From: Vibrio salinus
GTDB taxonomy: Bacteria > Pseudomonadota > Gammaproteobacteria > Enterobacterales > Vibrionaceae
Reading direction: 5' to 3'
DNA: 64,000 nucleotides
Assembly (NCBI RefSeq): GCF_021272385.1
Contig: NZ_JAJSDZ010000009.1
Span: 930,001-994,000 of the forward strand
In this document: positions 26,913-35,685 of the stretch, one piece after another
How the letters are laid out: each line of letters opens with the position of its first letter
Position numbering within the stretch: the first letter of the stretch is position 1
Translations under genes and position numbers: made by a program
The notes under the pieces: model-generated
The model's database searches: none
The model's input: the letters and a program-made list of their open reading frames with translations, nothing else
Told to the model about the DNA's origin: nothing

Positions 26913-27392
26913 ATGACGATAATAGCCCGCCTGGACCGCTATTTGAATGAGCAAAATATCCACTATCAAACTGTGAGTCATTCTCACAGTAATAGTTCAT
27001 GGCAGAGCGCGAAAACCGCGAATATATTACCAATGAACTTAGCAAAAGGTGTGATATTAGAAGACCATGAAGGGAAGCATCTTATGGCTGTTTTACCCGC
27101 GAATGCGAAATTGAGTTTGTCTGTCTTAAATGAAGAGATGAAAGCAACGTACCATTTCGTGAAAGAACAGCAAGTGTATAAACTTTTTGATGATTGTGAA
27201 CATGGTGCGGTTCCGCCTGTGGGGAATATTTACCACATGACATCAGTATGTGAGCAATCTCTTACTGAGTTAGATCATGTTTATTTGGAAGCTGGCGATC
27301 ATGAGACCTTGATCAAGCTGGACAGGGAAGCTTTTAGAAAACTGATGAATAACAGTAAGTGTTTGCGTTTTGGTACTCCGGTCTTCCACTAA
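26913..27392 (+). CDS. YbaK/prolyl-tRNA editing domain aminoacyl-tRNA deacylase
   Basis: The protein has 159 residues from the ATG at 26913, which has GGAGG 5 bp upstream. The domain covers most of the chain, with NILPMNLAKGVILEDHEGKHLMAVLPAN, the conserved FDDCEHGAVPPVG region and GDHETLIKLDREAF. Family members hydrolyse mischarged tRNAs in trans. It is not close enough to E. coli ybaK or ProXp-ala to name the substrate. A terminator follows. Confidence 0.85.
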   Translation: MTIIARLDRYLNEQNIHYQTVSHSHSNSSWQSAKTANILPMNLAKGVILEDHEGKHLMAVLPANAKLSLSVLNEEMKATYHFVKEQQVYKLFDDCEHGAVPPVGNIYHMTSVCEQSLTELDHVYLEAGDHETLIKLDREAFRKLMNNSKCLRFGTPVFH

Positions 27393-27398
27393 ATAAGA

Positions 27399-27424
27399 GC
27401 CGGGAATCGTTGCCCGGCTTTCTT
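27399..27424 (+). terminator. Terminator after the YbaK-like gene
   Basis: GCCGGG (27399-27404) pairs with CCCGGC (27413-27418), followed by TTTCTT. Confidence 0.75.
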
Positions 27425-27498
27425 CATTAATATCTTCAGAATTATTTGTTTGATTCTTTAGCTCTGCAAAGTAGCAAAAGGTTATTCTATATCTGTCT

Positions 27499-27726
27499 AT
27501 GTCAAACAGAGATAATTGTTCAAAGGCACAGAAACAAGCATTGATTCGTGCATCCGAAAGTGTACCTGAAGTTGAGAAGAAAGCGTTAGAGACTTTGATC
27601 CACTCAGCAGATTATCAACACTATATACAAAATCTGGAGACTAAAGAGATAGAAAAAATTCAGAGGATATTTCCCCAGCCTTTTGATTCTATAAAGATAG
27701 GGAAAGAAATCGGTTTAATTAAATAA
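27499..27726 (+). CDS. Hypothetical protein
   Basis: The protein has 75 residues, is mostly helical and hydrophilic: KAQKQALIRASESVPEVEKK, then ALETLIHSADYQHYIQNLET. There is no signal or membrane segment and no recognised motif. No clear Shine-Dalgarno precedes the ATG. It stands alone between two terminators, which supports a separate transcription unit. Confidence 0.5.
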   Translation: MSNRDNCSKAQKQALIRASESVPEVEKKALETLIHSADYQHYIQNLETKEIEKIQRIFPQPFDSIKIGKEIGLIK

Positions 27727-27740
27727 CGGTGCGGTCAACG

Positions 27741-27776
27741 ACTATAAATAAGGCCGGAACAGACCTTATTTATAGT
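27741..27776. terminator. Bidirectional terminator
   Basis: ACTATAAATAAGG (27741-27753) and its complement (27764-27776) form a perfect 13-bp stem between two convergent small genes. Confidence 0.75.
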
Positions 27777-27779
27777 CAT

Positions 27780-28025
27780 TCATTCTGTAAAAAAGAAAGC
27801 CATAAATCCATTGAGAAAAACATGGCACGCTCTGCCTTTCCCCTGAAATAATATGGTTGAATAATCCATGTCCGTCGGTTCATTATGACTTTTTTTGATG
27901 CAGTAATTACTGTCTTCATGAACCAATGTAAGCCTTTCTTCTTTCATTCCTGATAGTAGTTCGTTAATGCATTGTATTTGAGCCGATATGATTGGCTGAT
28001 ACCCATTGACGTTATCCAATGACAT
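27780..28025 (-). CDS. Hypothetical protein
   Basis: The protein has 81 residues: MSLDNVNGYQPIISAQIQCI, a helix, then strand-like segments (LTLVHEDSNYCIKK, YSTILFQGKGRACHVFLNGF) and a hydrophobic C-terminus. I do not recognise it. AAGGATGG upstream of the ATG supports translation. It is divergent from the XRE regulator gene. Confidence 0.5.
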   Translation of the reverse strand: MSLDNVNGYQPIISAQIQCINELLSGMKEERLTLVHEDSNYCIKKSHNEPTDMDYSTILFQGKGRACHVFLNGFMAFFFTE

Positions 28026-28156
28026 AAAAACCCATCCTTAAAAACTGGTATTAAAAAATAATACTAATGATTGTTTATATAATACACCTATTTCGACAAA
28101 TAATGAAACTGTGTTAGTATAAAATTTGTTTTATATTACAATGGGAAGGGACTTTT

Positions 28157-28720
28157 ATGGAACATGTCGGACGTCGCTTAAAAGAGATTCTCAAAATGAA
28201 AGGGATTAGTGCTTCTCAAATGGCTCAGGATCTGAACGTTGGGAAAGGTCACATCAGCAATATTATCAACGGACGGATTCAGACGCCTAAGAAACATATC
28301 TCGGCAATTGCGGAGTATCTGAAAATTTCGTCTGTCTGGCTTTTGACCGGAGAGGGAAGTCCTGATGCAGGATTTGACGGGCTGACTTCTTTACTTCCCA
28401 TTTATACGATGAAGCATTTTAAAAAGAAATCGATTGGTACCTTTAAAATTTCTGGAATGACATTCACAGAAAACCATTATGGATTGGTTGATATACCTAC
28501 CTTTCCTGATGGTCAGGTTGTGATATTGAGTCCAAAAGTTCAGGGGGATGGGTATTTTTTAGTGGAGGAACGGCAGGAGTTCGCACTCGCACAACGAATA
28601 GACAAGTTTAGTCATATTGAATGGAATTATTTGTCTGGAAATCAACCAGACAATCCGTCGGTGTTAGGAAAAGTAGAAGCAATAATAATGAAAGAGTTAA
28701 TTAATTATGAAATGGCTTAA
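28157..28720 (+). CDS. XRE family regulator with C-terminal domain
   Basis: The protein has 187 residues. An XRE helix-turn-helix covers residues 5-62 (GRRLKEILKMKGISASQMAQ, then KGHISNIINGRI). The 120-residue C-terminal half resembles an S24-like fold in layout (FPDGQVVILSPKVQGDGYFLVEE), but no Ser/Lys catalytic pair is evident. The gene overlaps the next one by 14 bp, so it is coupled to a VUT-family transporter. It may sense a transported ligand or control its own operon. Confidence 0.82.
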   Translation: MEHVGRRLKEILKMKGISASQMAQDLNVGKGHISNIINGRIQTPKKHISAIAEYLKISSVWLLTGEGSPDAGFDGLTSLLPIYTMKHFKKKSIGTFKISGMTFTENHYGLVDIPTFPDGQVVILSPKVQGDGYFLVEERQEFALAQRIDKFSHIEWNYLSGNQPDNPSVLGKVEAIIMKELINYEMA

Positions 28721-29525
28721 AATAGTAAAATCATCAGCAACAAATATTACGTATCAGTCGGATACGGGGACTACATTAAATGCACAACCCAATGATTTAT
28801 TGAAGAAAAATGTGCTTTTATTATTTAATAGAAAAGATAGAGCCACTATTAGGGAATTAGCCAGTTGTTATATTTCCCATAAGGATGAGTACGATTTTCT
28901 CTGGCTGGGTGGCTTATATGCTTTTTACATAGGCATTTTATTAGTAACAACACTTTTTTCACCTGTGACGATCCATATATTGGGTACTGTTCAGCCGGGT
29001 GGGATTCTGATTTTTCCATTGACCTTTGTTATTCTCGATTCGGTAAATGAAATCTTTCAGTATCGATATGCCCGTAGATTGACGTATTTAACCAGCGCCA
29101 TACAGCTATTTGCTTGTGCAGCAGTATATATATGTCTTAACGTAAATACATACTCCCCAGCATTTCACAATCATATGGATAGTTACCCTTTGTTGTATTT
29201 GGTTAGTGCATTTACATTACCTATAGCTGATCAAACGAATAATATTGTTTTCAGGCTGATGCGATACAGATTAGCAACATGTCCGCTTTGGTTAAGAAGT
29301 GTCGTTTCAACTGTCACAGGACAATTGACGTACACTATTGCGTGGATCACTTTATTCTTTGGCACCTCAATTGATACGGCTCTTCTTACCCGTATTGTAG
29401 ATAATTATGGGTTTAAGGTTATTTATGCTGCCTGTCTGGTTCCTATTACTTATTTAATTGTTGCTGTCTATCGGGCTCGTAAACCTGCAATAGAGAACCA
29501 GCCTTCGGTTGTCGGTGAAGTATAA
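28707..29525 (+). CDS. VUT/YhhQ family transporter (queuosine precursor transporter-like)
   Basis: The protein has 272 residues. About six membrane helices start near residue 75. Family features are PGGILIFPLTFVILDSVNEIFQYRYARR (usual form PLTFLIxDxVNEVYGYxxAR) and LPIADQTNNIVFRLMRYR. The N-terminal 70 residues (MKWLKIVKSSATNITYQSDT to DEYDFLW) are hydrophilic and not part of the usual transporter. Known members import queuine or preQ0/preQ1. Here the substrate is uncertain because of the extra domain and the linked XRE regulator. Confidence 0.78.
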   Translation: MKWLKIVKSSATNITYQSDTGTTLNAQPNDLLKKNVLLLFNRKDRATIRELASCYISHKDEYDFLWLGGLYAFYIGILLVTTLFSPVTIHILGTVQPGGILIFPLTFVILDSVNEIFQYRYARRLTYLTSAIQLFACAAVYICLNVNTYSPAFHNHMDSYPLLYLVSAFTLPIADQTNNIVFRLMRYRLATCPLWLRSVVSTVTGQLTYTIAWITLFFGTSIDTALLTRIVDNYGFKVIYAACLVPITYLIVAVYRARKPAIENQPSVVGEV

Positions 29526-29553
29526 GGTGATAATCTGAATACGATTTAACTCG

Positions 29554-29585
29554 GAGCCACATTATTGTGGCTCTTGTTTTTCTGA
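29554..29585 (+). terminator. Terminator after the VUT transporter gene
   Basis: GAGCCACA (29554-29561), loop TTAT, TGTGGCTC (29566-29573), then TTGTTTTT. Confidence 0.88.
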
Positions 29586-29713
29586 GTTATTTAAGTTTTT
29601 CACTTTATCGGTTTGACTGAATGTATTGAGCATTTCGATAAGTTTCGGGTTTGGCATTTAAGGCAATAGCCATTACCATAGTGACCCTGTTTAAAGTGTG
29701 TTAATGGTAATTT

Positions 29714-30043
29714 ATGTCTTTTCCTCCATGTCCGAATTGTTCATCTGAATATGTTTACGAAGATCAGCTTCATCTGGTATGTCCTGAGTGCGCCTATGAG
29801 TGGGATCCTTCAGAAATTGAGGAAGCATTAGCATTTAAAGATGCTAATGGAACCGTTTTAGCCGAAGGCGATAAGGTGACATTAGCAAAAGATCTGAAGG
29901 TGAAAGGCAGTTCACAAACGTTGAAAATAGGAACTAAAGCCGTTATTAAACGTATTGTTGATGGCAAGGATCATCAGTTGGATTGTAAAATTGACGGGGC
30001 CGGCGAAATGTGGGTAACCGCCAGGTTTGTGAAAAAAGCCTAA
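29714..30043 (+). CDS. yjdM: YjdM (PhnA) family zinc ribbon protein
   Basis: The protein has 109 residues. The N-terminal zinc ribbon is [21 protein letters not shown]. The YjdM core follows: [35 protein letters not shown]. It is close in length to E. coli YjdM (111). The older name PhnA reflects the E. coli phn neighbourhood; a phosphonate role is not established for most homologues. It precedes a Cys-rich CWC gene by 19 bp. Confidence 0.9.
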   Translation: MSFPPCPNCSSEYVYEDQLHLVCPECAYEWDPSEIEEALAFKDANGTVLAEGDKVTLAKDLKVKGSSQTLKIGTKAVIKRIVDGKDHQLDCKIDGAGEMWVTARFVKKA

Positions 30044-30062
30044 TCAAGGTAATGGCTTAGCA

Positions 30063-30290
30063 ATGAAACCAAATACAATGACTCCTGACCCTCTTATTTG
30101 TCCTTTATGTGGTCAGCCCAATTTATGTGTCAATTTAGGGGATAGTGATGTGATGAAATCTTGCTGGTGCAATGATCCCTCGATTGTATTTCCGAAAGCG
30201 TTGTTGGCTCAGCTTCCTCCGGAAAAAAGAGGAAAAGCCTGTATTTGCAGGGCATGTGTTTTGAAGTTTCAGGGCGAAAAATCCGGATAA
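30063..30290 (+). CDS. Cysteine-rich CWC family protein
   Basis: The protein has 75 residues. Cysteines lie in CPLCGQPNLC, SCWCND and CICRACV, including the Cys-Trp-Cys core that names the family. It is probably metal-binding, of unknown function. It lies 19 bp behind yjdM, likely in one transcript. Confidence 0.82.
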   Translation: MKPNTMTPDPLICPLCGQPNLCVNLGDSDVMKSCWCNDPSIVFPKALLAQLPPEKRGKACICRACVLKFQGEKSG

Positions 30291-30395
30291 AGTGATTCGG
30301 GGAAAACGCATAAGCTAACTTTATATATAACTGGTCTGGACAGTTAAGATAGGGAAAGGTATTCTTCATGTCCGAGATCTCAATGGGGAAACCAA

Positions 30396-31280
30396 ATGGG
30401 GATAACAGCTCTGAATTGTGCGTTAGTCGCGGCAACGGTTTTATCACTGACATATTCGCAAACCTCAGTTGCCAATACCGGAAAAATAATTACCTGGTAT
30501 AAATCGGAATTTCCACCATTGAGTATCGTAAACGGTCCTGATGCAGGTAAGGGCTATTCAGACCGTATTGAACAGTTTTTGTTTAAAAATCTTAAGGGAT
30601 ATGACCATAAGATTTTAGTGGCACCGGTCAAGCGAACTTTGAGAGATATGGAAAAAGGGGTGAATGCCTGCGCAGTAACGTTGTTGAAAACCCCTGCCCG
30701 TGAGAAATTTGTGGCGTTTACCCGACCGGCCCGTTTGCTTCTTCCTAACAGTCTTATTATTCGTAAATCTGATGTAGAAAAGATTAAGCCGTTTATCGGA
30801 TCTGACGGCAAAGTATTGCTGGAAGACATCATTAAGTCTCACTCGTTCCGGATTGGCTACACTAATGGCCGTTCTTATACTAAACCCATTGATAACCTTT
30901 TAAATAAATACCAGACATCGGGTGTTTTTGTTGATCGCCTTGGAAAGGACAGTCCTAAAGGACTGCTATCGATGTTGTCTAAAAAGCACATTGATGCAAT
31001 ATTGCAGCAACCGGTTGAAGCTCAGTTTAATGCCCGGACTCTTAATATGGAAAACAGTATTAAAGTATTACCCATCCGGGAAATAAAAGATTATACAGTC
31101 GGTTATATTGGGTGCTCTAAAACCCCCTGGGGAAAAGAAGTTGTCAGAAAAATAGATGCTCTAATGAAAGATGCCGTTAAACGTAACGATTTCCGGAGCT
31201 TTTACGAGACGTTTTTGGATGATGAATCCAAAATTCGTTACCGTAAGGTCTATAGCAAGTTCTTCAGGGTAAATGGCTAA
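30396..31280 (+). CDS. Periplasmic solute-binding protein (TIGR02285-like)
   Basis: The protein has 294 residues. GGGGA lies 6 bp before the ATG. A short hydrophobic signal (ALNCALVAATVLSLTYSQTSVA) is followed by TGKIITWYKSEFPPLSIVNG and a type 2 binding fold with RTLRDMEKGVNACAVTLLKTPAREKF. It resembles ABC-type amino-acid binding proteins but has no permease nearby. It sits 18 bp before a membrane diguanylate cyclase gene, suggesting that it delivers a ligand signal to that enzyme. Confidence 0.8.
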   Translation: MGITALNCALVAATVLSLTYSQTSVANTGKIITWYKSEFPPLSIVNGPDAGKGYSDRIEQFLFKNLKGYDHKILVAPVKRTLRDMEKGVNACAVTLLKTPAREKFVAFTRPARLLLPNSLIIRKSDVEKIKPFIGSDGKVLLEDIIKSHSFRIGYTNGRSYTKPIDNLLNKYQTSGVFVDRLGKDSPKGLLSMLSKKHIDAILQQPVEAQFNARTLNMENSIKVLPIREIKDYTVGYIGCSKTPWGKEVVRKIDALMKDAVKRNDFRSFYETFLDDESKIRYRKVYSKFFRVNG

Positions 31281-31298
31281 GGCCGGTAGTGATCGTTT

Positions 31299-32624
31299 AT
31301 GGTATCGTTTAAGAATACACCTCTGATGGTCAGAAGCCAGCTATGGTTTCGTCAGACAGTACTTACGGTTACTCTGGCAATTCTGTTGGGTATTATTATC
31401 AGCATGGTAACAATTGCCATGGACTTGATGGACGAGCAGGCAGCGACAAGAAACCATGCGAAAAATGTTGTCAATTCGGTTCGTCAGCAAGCAGCACAAG
31501 CCGTCTTCAATGTTGATCATGTTCTTGCAAAAACCGTCACAGATGGTCTGAATGAATATCAGCTTTTCAGTAAAATCAGAATTATAGATGATGTGAATGA
31601 GGTGATTAGTGTCAGTAAGAAAGACGTAAAAACGGGCACTATGACGGATATATCTAATTTATTATTCGATACAGAAAAACCTTTGGTCTTCGCTGTCATT
31701 TACCCTGGTGTGGTCGGTAATATTGGTTATATAAAGGTATGGCTGAACAGTAATTATGTGGCGAACCAGTTCTACCAGCGGTCATTCCGGAATCTGCTCG
31801 GCAGTGTTATTCGAAATGTGTTATTTAGTGTCTGTTTGCTCAGCTTGTTTTATTTTACTCTGACCCGGCCACTCCTGAGTATTGCCCGGCAAATTGAAAA
31901 TATTGATCCCAAAGAACCTAAAGATAATCTGAAAGTAGACTATTTTCATCAAAATGATGAACTGGGACATATGACTAGCCTGCTTAACCTTTTACTCAGG
32001 CGTTTGCAGAATGTCCAGAAACAACACGAAGATTCTGAAAAAGAGCTCAGAGAACATAAAATTCAGCTTGAGTCACTGGTTGAAGAACGAACCCGGGAAC
32101 TAATGTCCGCAAATAAAAAACTGGAAGAGCTGGCTTCGACAGATCCTTTAACTGGGATTTTAAACCGTCGGGCTTTCAGGGAATTGGCTCACCGCGACCT
32201 GAATCTTGCGGAAAAAGAAGAAATACCGGCTTCTGTTTTGATGCTGGATCTGGATCGGTTTAAACTCATTAATGATGTTCATGGTCATCGGGTCGGAGAT
32301 CGGGTTCTTCAGGAGTTTGTTTGTTGTACCCAAACCATCGCCAGGAAGTATGACTTGCTGGCTAGGTATGGGGGTGAAGAGTTTATTATCCTGCAGATTG
32401 GTCTTACCGATGAAGAAGTGAGTAATGTTGCCCAAAGAATTTGTGATGAATTTGCAAACACTCCCATTAAGATTCAAAGTTCTTACTTCAACTTCTCTGT
32501 GAGTATCGGTATGACAACAAGTACCAGCTGTAAAACGTATGATTTAGAAATGCTGGTAAATCAGGCGGATAAAGCTCTCTACCGGGCTAAAATGAATGGT
32601 CGTAACCGGGTAGAAGTTGTTTAG
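31299..32624 (+). CDS. Membrane diguanylate cyclase with HAMP-like linker
   Basis: The protein has 441 residues. Two membrane helices (about 18-45 and 165-190) enclose a periplasmic sensor. A HAMP-like segment and coiled coil follow (RLQNVQKQHEDSEKELREHK, to about 275), then a GGDEF domain with intact active site RYGGEEFIIL and an upstream RKYD at the I-site position, five residues before GGEEF. It should make cyclic di-GMP and be product-inhibited. It is paired with the periplasmic binding protein gene directly upstream. Confidence 0.9.
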   Translation: MVSFKNTPLMVRSQLWFRQTVLTVTLAILLGIIISMVTIAMDLMDEQAATRNHAKNVVNSVRQQAAQAVFNVDHVLAKTVTDGLNEYQLFSKIRIIDDVNEVISVSKKDVKTGTMTDISNLLFDTEKPLVFAVIYPGVVGNIGYIKVWLNSNYVANQFYQRSFRNLLGSVIRNVLFSVCLLSLFYFTLTRPLLSIARQIENIDPKEPKDNLKVDYFHQNDELGHMTSLLNLLLRRLQNVQKQHEDSEKELREHKIQLESLVEERTRELMSANKKLEELASTDPLTGILNRRAFRELAHRDLNLAEKEEIPASVLMLDLDRFKLINDVHGHRVGDRVLQEFVCCTQTIARKYDLLARYGGEEFIILQIGLTDEEVSNVAQRICDEFANTPIKIQSSYFNFSVSIGMTTSTSCKTYDLEMLVNQADKALYRAKMNGRNRVEVV

Positions 32625-32657
32625 CGTTATCCTTCTGAGTTATTTTTGTTATTTGCA

Positions 32658-33122
32658 TCAGTTAATTTCTTCCTGCGATTCTACGTATAAACGTCCGACC
32701 TCACAGTGTTTTATTATTACCCTTGTACCGGCTTTCAGGTTTTCTTTCGACCGGACTTTCCACATTACGCCGGAAAAACGGGTAGCACCTTCTTTTCCGG
32801 CTTCAAGATCGTTATCTAAGACAAAAGTTGTACCCACTAGTCCTATGTCTGTCTGATTTTTGTCAGAATCGGATTTTTTCTTTATAAACAGGAAGAAAAT
32901 GACACCAAGAATAAAAGCAATGACACTGATCCACAGCAGTTTTTGAGTTGGGGTGGTCACATGTTCCCATTCAAGGTAAGTTAATCCGGCAACAACCAGG
33001 CAGCCACCACCAAAAAAAGAAAAGAACAGAGTACTCCATCCAAGAACAAACATATCCAGTATGATCAACACAATACCAATAGCGATCAGCCCATAAGGCT
33101 GGTTGAAAAATTCAATGATCAT
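32658..33122 (-). CDS. NfeD-like membrane protein
   Basis: The protein has 154 residues. Two to three hydrophobic helices (LIAIGIVLIILDMFVLGWSTLFF, KLLWISVIAFILGVIFFLFI) precede a C-terminal OB-fold (GLVGTTFVLDNDLEAGKEGATRFSG, VIIKHCEVGRLYVE). This is the short NfeD form that partners stomatin-like QmcA/YbbK, whose gene lies 84 bp upstream on the same strand. Confidence 0.88.
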   Translation of the reverse strand: MIIEFFNQPYGLIAIGIVLIILDMFVLGWSTLFFSFFGGGCLVVAGLTYLEWEHVTTPTQKLLWISVIAFILGVIFFLFIKKKSDSDKNQTDIGLVGTTFVLDNDLEAGKEGATRFSGVMWKVRSKENLKAGTRVIIKHCEVGRLYVESQEEIN

Positions 33123-33165
33123 TTTTATTATTTCCGGCTTTTACAAAGTGTTATATCAGAGTACT

Positions 33166-33190
33166 GATAACAGGTTCGGCACCTGTTATC
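33166..33190 (-). promoter_or_regulatory. Perfect hairpin between qmcA and nfeD
   Basis: GATAACAGGT (33166-33175) and ACCTGTTATC (33181-33190) enclose TCGGC. No T-run follows on the minus strand, so it is more likely an attenuator or RNA-processing site tuning the qmcA/nfeD ratio than a full terminator. Confidence 0.55.
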
Positions 33191-33206
33191 AATAAGAAAG
33201 CAATGG

Positions 33207-34172
33207 TCAGATCTTCGGTATGCGATCTGTTACGACTTTACTTTGTGCTAGCAGGGAGGCCAATCCGTTGCCCTGATCCGGCAATACGATGACACTCGAC
33301 TCTTTGGCAATGGCTTTTTTCGCATCGATATCTTTCAGGGTAACATCGTAACTCATAGCCATTTGGTTATTTGACTCATTCAGTGCCTCGCCAATTGCAG
33401 CAAACTGTTTGGCCTGAGCTTCTGCATTAATCCGGATGGCTTCGGCCTGAGCCTGAGCGTTTATTCTGATGGCTTCGGCTTTTGCGGTGGCTTCCAGAGT
33501 GATTTGTCTGGCTTCCCCTTCTGCGGTCAGAATTTTAGATTGCTTTTCCCCTTCCGATTTTGCGATTTCCGACGCTTTAGCTCCCTCTGCTTCAAGAATG
33601 GATGCCCTTTTCTGACGTTCAGCTTTCATTTGCTGTTCCATTGCGGCCATGACGGATTCAGGTGGATTGATGTCTTTGATTTCATATCTCAGTAACTGAA
33701 CGCCCCAGGTTTCAGCTGCTTGATTGACGCCTTCAGAGACGGCAGAGTTCAGTTGGTCTCTTTCTTCGAAGATGGCATCCAGTTCACGTGATCCAAGAGC
33801 AGAACGAAGGGTTGTCTGTGCCAGTTTCGTGATGGCAAATTCATAATTTTCGACGCCATATGAAGCCTGTTTGGGGTCAATGACCCTGTAGTAGACAATA
33901 CCATCGACGGTGACAGAAATGTTGTCTTTAGTAATGACGGTCTGAGCGGCCGTATCTCTTGGTATTTCTTTTAATGAATGCCGGTAAGCAATTTTATCCA
34001 GAACAGGAATGATGATATTTAACCCGGAATTCAGTGTCCGGGAATATTTTCCCAATCGTTCTACCACATAAGCATGTTGCTGAGGAACGATGATAAAAGC
34101 CATTCGGAGCAGAAGAACAAAAAAAACAACAATAACGATTGTTGTCACTAAACTAGACGATATGTAGTCCAT
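33207..34172 (-). CDS. qmcA: SPFH/stomatin-like protein QmcA
   Basis: The protein has 321 residues. One N-terminal membrane helix (SLVTTIVIVVFFVLLLRMAF) precedes an SPFH domain (about 30-200; RLGKYSRTLNSGLNIIIPVLDKIAYRHSLKE). A long Ala/Glu coiled coil with an imperfect internal repeat (EAIRINAQAQA/EAIRINAEAQA) follows. It forms membrane microdomain rings with NfeD. The short NfeD lies downstream in the same operon. Confidence 0.9.
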   Translation of the reverse strand: MDYISSSLVTTIVIVVFFVLLLRMAFIIVPQQHAYVVERLGKYSRTLNSGLNIIIPVLDKIAYRHSLKEIPRDTAAQTVITKDNISVTVDGIVYYRVIDPKQASYGVENYEFAITKLAQTTLRSALGSRELDAIFEERDQLNSAVSEGVNQAAETWGVQLLRYEIKDINPPESVMAAMEQQMKAERQKRASILEAEGAKASEIAKSEGEKQSKILTAEGEARQITLEATAKAEAIRINAQAQAEAIRINAEAQAKQFAAIGEALNESNNQMAMSYDVTLKDIDAKKAIAKESSVIVLPDQGNGLASLLAQSKVVTDRIPKI

Positions 34173-34332
34173 GATGGTTACCTTTTACAATTTTGCTTAG
34201 CAAACGATCTCATAAACTAAAGTATTAGGGATAGTGCTAAATTTGAGAATTTACTTTTTTTTGGATCAGGGTTCATAGATTGAGACAGTTCTGATGTTAA
34301 TTTTATCGCCTCTAAATATCAATAAGTTAGAA

Positions 34333-34467
34333 ATGACGGTGCGGGTGTATCCGGTAGGCAACTACGTTGATGAAGATGAATGGTTGATTAGTCACGGGAA
34401 TGGCACTTGGTTTGGGGGTGAGTGTGTTGTTGCTAAAGAGATCCGGTTTACTGCCGGTAAAAAATAG
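34333..34467 (+). CDS. Possible small protein (44 residues)
   Basis: The frame reads MTVRVYPVGNYVDEDEWLIS then HGNGTWFGGECVVAKEIRFTAGKK and stops inside a hairpin. Composition looks like a real folded peptide, but there is no obvious ribosome site. The frame lies in the 310-bp gap between qmcA and a convergent small gene. Confidence 0.35.
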   Translation: MTVRVYPVGNYVDEDEWLISHGNGTWFGGECVVAKEIRFTAGKK

Positions 34468-34488
34468 GGGCATTTCGCGCCCCTATTT
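34464..34488. terminator. Bidirectional hairpin terminator
   Basis: ATAGGGGC (34464-34471) and GCCCCTAT (34479-34486) with a 7-nt loop, followed by TT. It serves the small gene at 34333 and the convergent gene at 34483. Confidence 0.65.
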
Positions 34489-34710
34489 CCAGACCTCAAG
34501 GCCGTAATAGCCCATCAGCTCTGCATAATGCCTGATTTTTTCTTTGTCTTCCGATAGCATCGCTTTGTATAACTCCCGGGTTGCATTCATCAGTTTTGCA
34601 TTATTTTCTTCAGCTTGCTCGTGCTTTAATGAAAGAAAGTCTTCATTATTCAAGTGATTAACCTCTTTCATTGAGGACGGGGACTTAATCGTGTTACTGT
34701 CAGCCAACAT
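34483..34710 (-). CDS. Hypothetical protein
   Basis: The protein has 75 residues and is mostly helical and charged (NEDFLSLKHEQAEENNAKLM, then NATRELYKAMLSEDKEKIRH), ending AELMGYYGLEVWK. GGAG 8 bp before the ATG supports this start; a second Met at residue 14 is possible. I do not recognise the family. Confidence 0.6.
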   Translation of the reverse strand: MLADSNTIKSPSSMKEVNHLNNEDFLSLKHEQAEENNAKLMNATRELYKAMLSEDKEKIRHYAELMGYYGLEVWK

Positions 34711-35146
34711 GTTAGTATCTCCGTAGTCATTATTGATTGCTCAATAGGGGCCCATTGGATAGTGGTAAGGTACTCTCTTTGTATTAGAAGATTAGCATCA
34801 GGACGTAGGAACAACGTTAAGATTTGATGTCATTAGAAATACAGTTTTAATTTTAAGGCGTTAGTGCTATTCGTCAGTCTTCCTTATCTTCCTCTCCTAT
34901 ATATGATAGTACATCAGCAGAAAGTTGAAGGGCTGTATTGGCAGAGAGTGATGTTATCCAAATTTTTGATGAAACGGATAACAGGATTAAACAAATTTTC
35001 AGTTGCCAGGGTAAATCATAATAAGTCAGAAATAGATTTTCTATTGAGCCGTATTAACCTTCTGAACCACCAGTTTTCCTATTCTTCTTGACTCTGACAC
35101 TACTGTCAGACTTTAAAATAAACGTCTGTTATAAGGAGAATATCAA
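34711..35146. other. Intergenic region without a convincing gene
   Basis: A 75-codon open frame at 34864-35091 has no ribosome site and an unconvincing composition. No RNA gene or repeat is evident. Confidence 0.4.
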
Positions 35147-35518
35147 ATGATTAAATTAATATGCATTGTAAAGCGGCTACCCGAATTGAGTTACGACGAG
35201 TTTCTGGAGCACTGGGTAAACAATCATGCCCGGTTGATAAAAAAACATGCCAATGTATTAAGCATTGAAAAATACGTTCAGAGTCATGCGGTGCGCTCGA
35301 ATCGCGCTCAGTCTGATATTACTTCATTAAGGAATATGACGGACGTTGAATTTGATGGGGTCGCTGAGCTTTGGTACCCAAGTATGGAAAGTCACCTGAG
35401 CCGTAAAAACAGTCCGGAAGGCACACTGGCGCTGGCTGAAATCATTACTGATGAGAAGCGGTTTGTTGATTTGTCTCAATCGAGAATGTGGTATAGCAAT
35501 GAGGTGACCGTGATCTAA
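35147..35518 (+). CDS. EthD domain-containing protein
   Basis: The protein has 123 residues with TAAGGAG upstream. MIKLICIVKRLPELSYDEFLEHWVNNHARLIKKHA is the EthD signature: a ferredoxin-like strand, then the F/W-x2-H-W-x3-H block. EthD-like proteins are small dimeric alpha-beta barrel proteins linked to oxidation or degradation of organic compounds. The reaction cannot be read here. Confidence 0.82.
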   Translation: MIKLICIVKRLPELSYDEFLEHWVNNHARLIKKHANVLSIEKYVQSHAVRSNRAQSDITSLRNMTDVEFDGVAELWYPSMESHLSRKNSPEGTLALAEIITDEKRFVDLSQSRMWYSNEVTVI

Positions 35519-35685
35519 ATCTGAGGTTTTCCGGAGAAGCCTTAATTATCGCCTTTCGCTTTAATGCTAATAATATGTGTTATCATTATCATTTTTGAGT
35601 GTTGTACTCATCTGTTACATGTACGCTAACGTGTCGAGCAAAGGGATACAACACTGGCTTGTCAGTGATATAAGGCCTTTAAATA

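Noticed and set aside
34864..35091. 75-codon open frame
   Set aside because: No ribosome site and unconvincing composition; probably chance.
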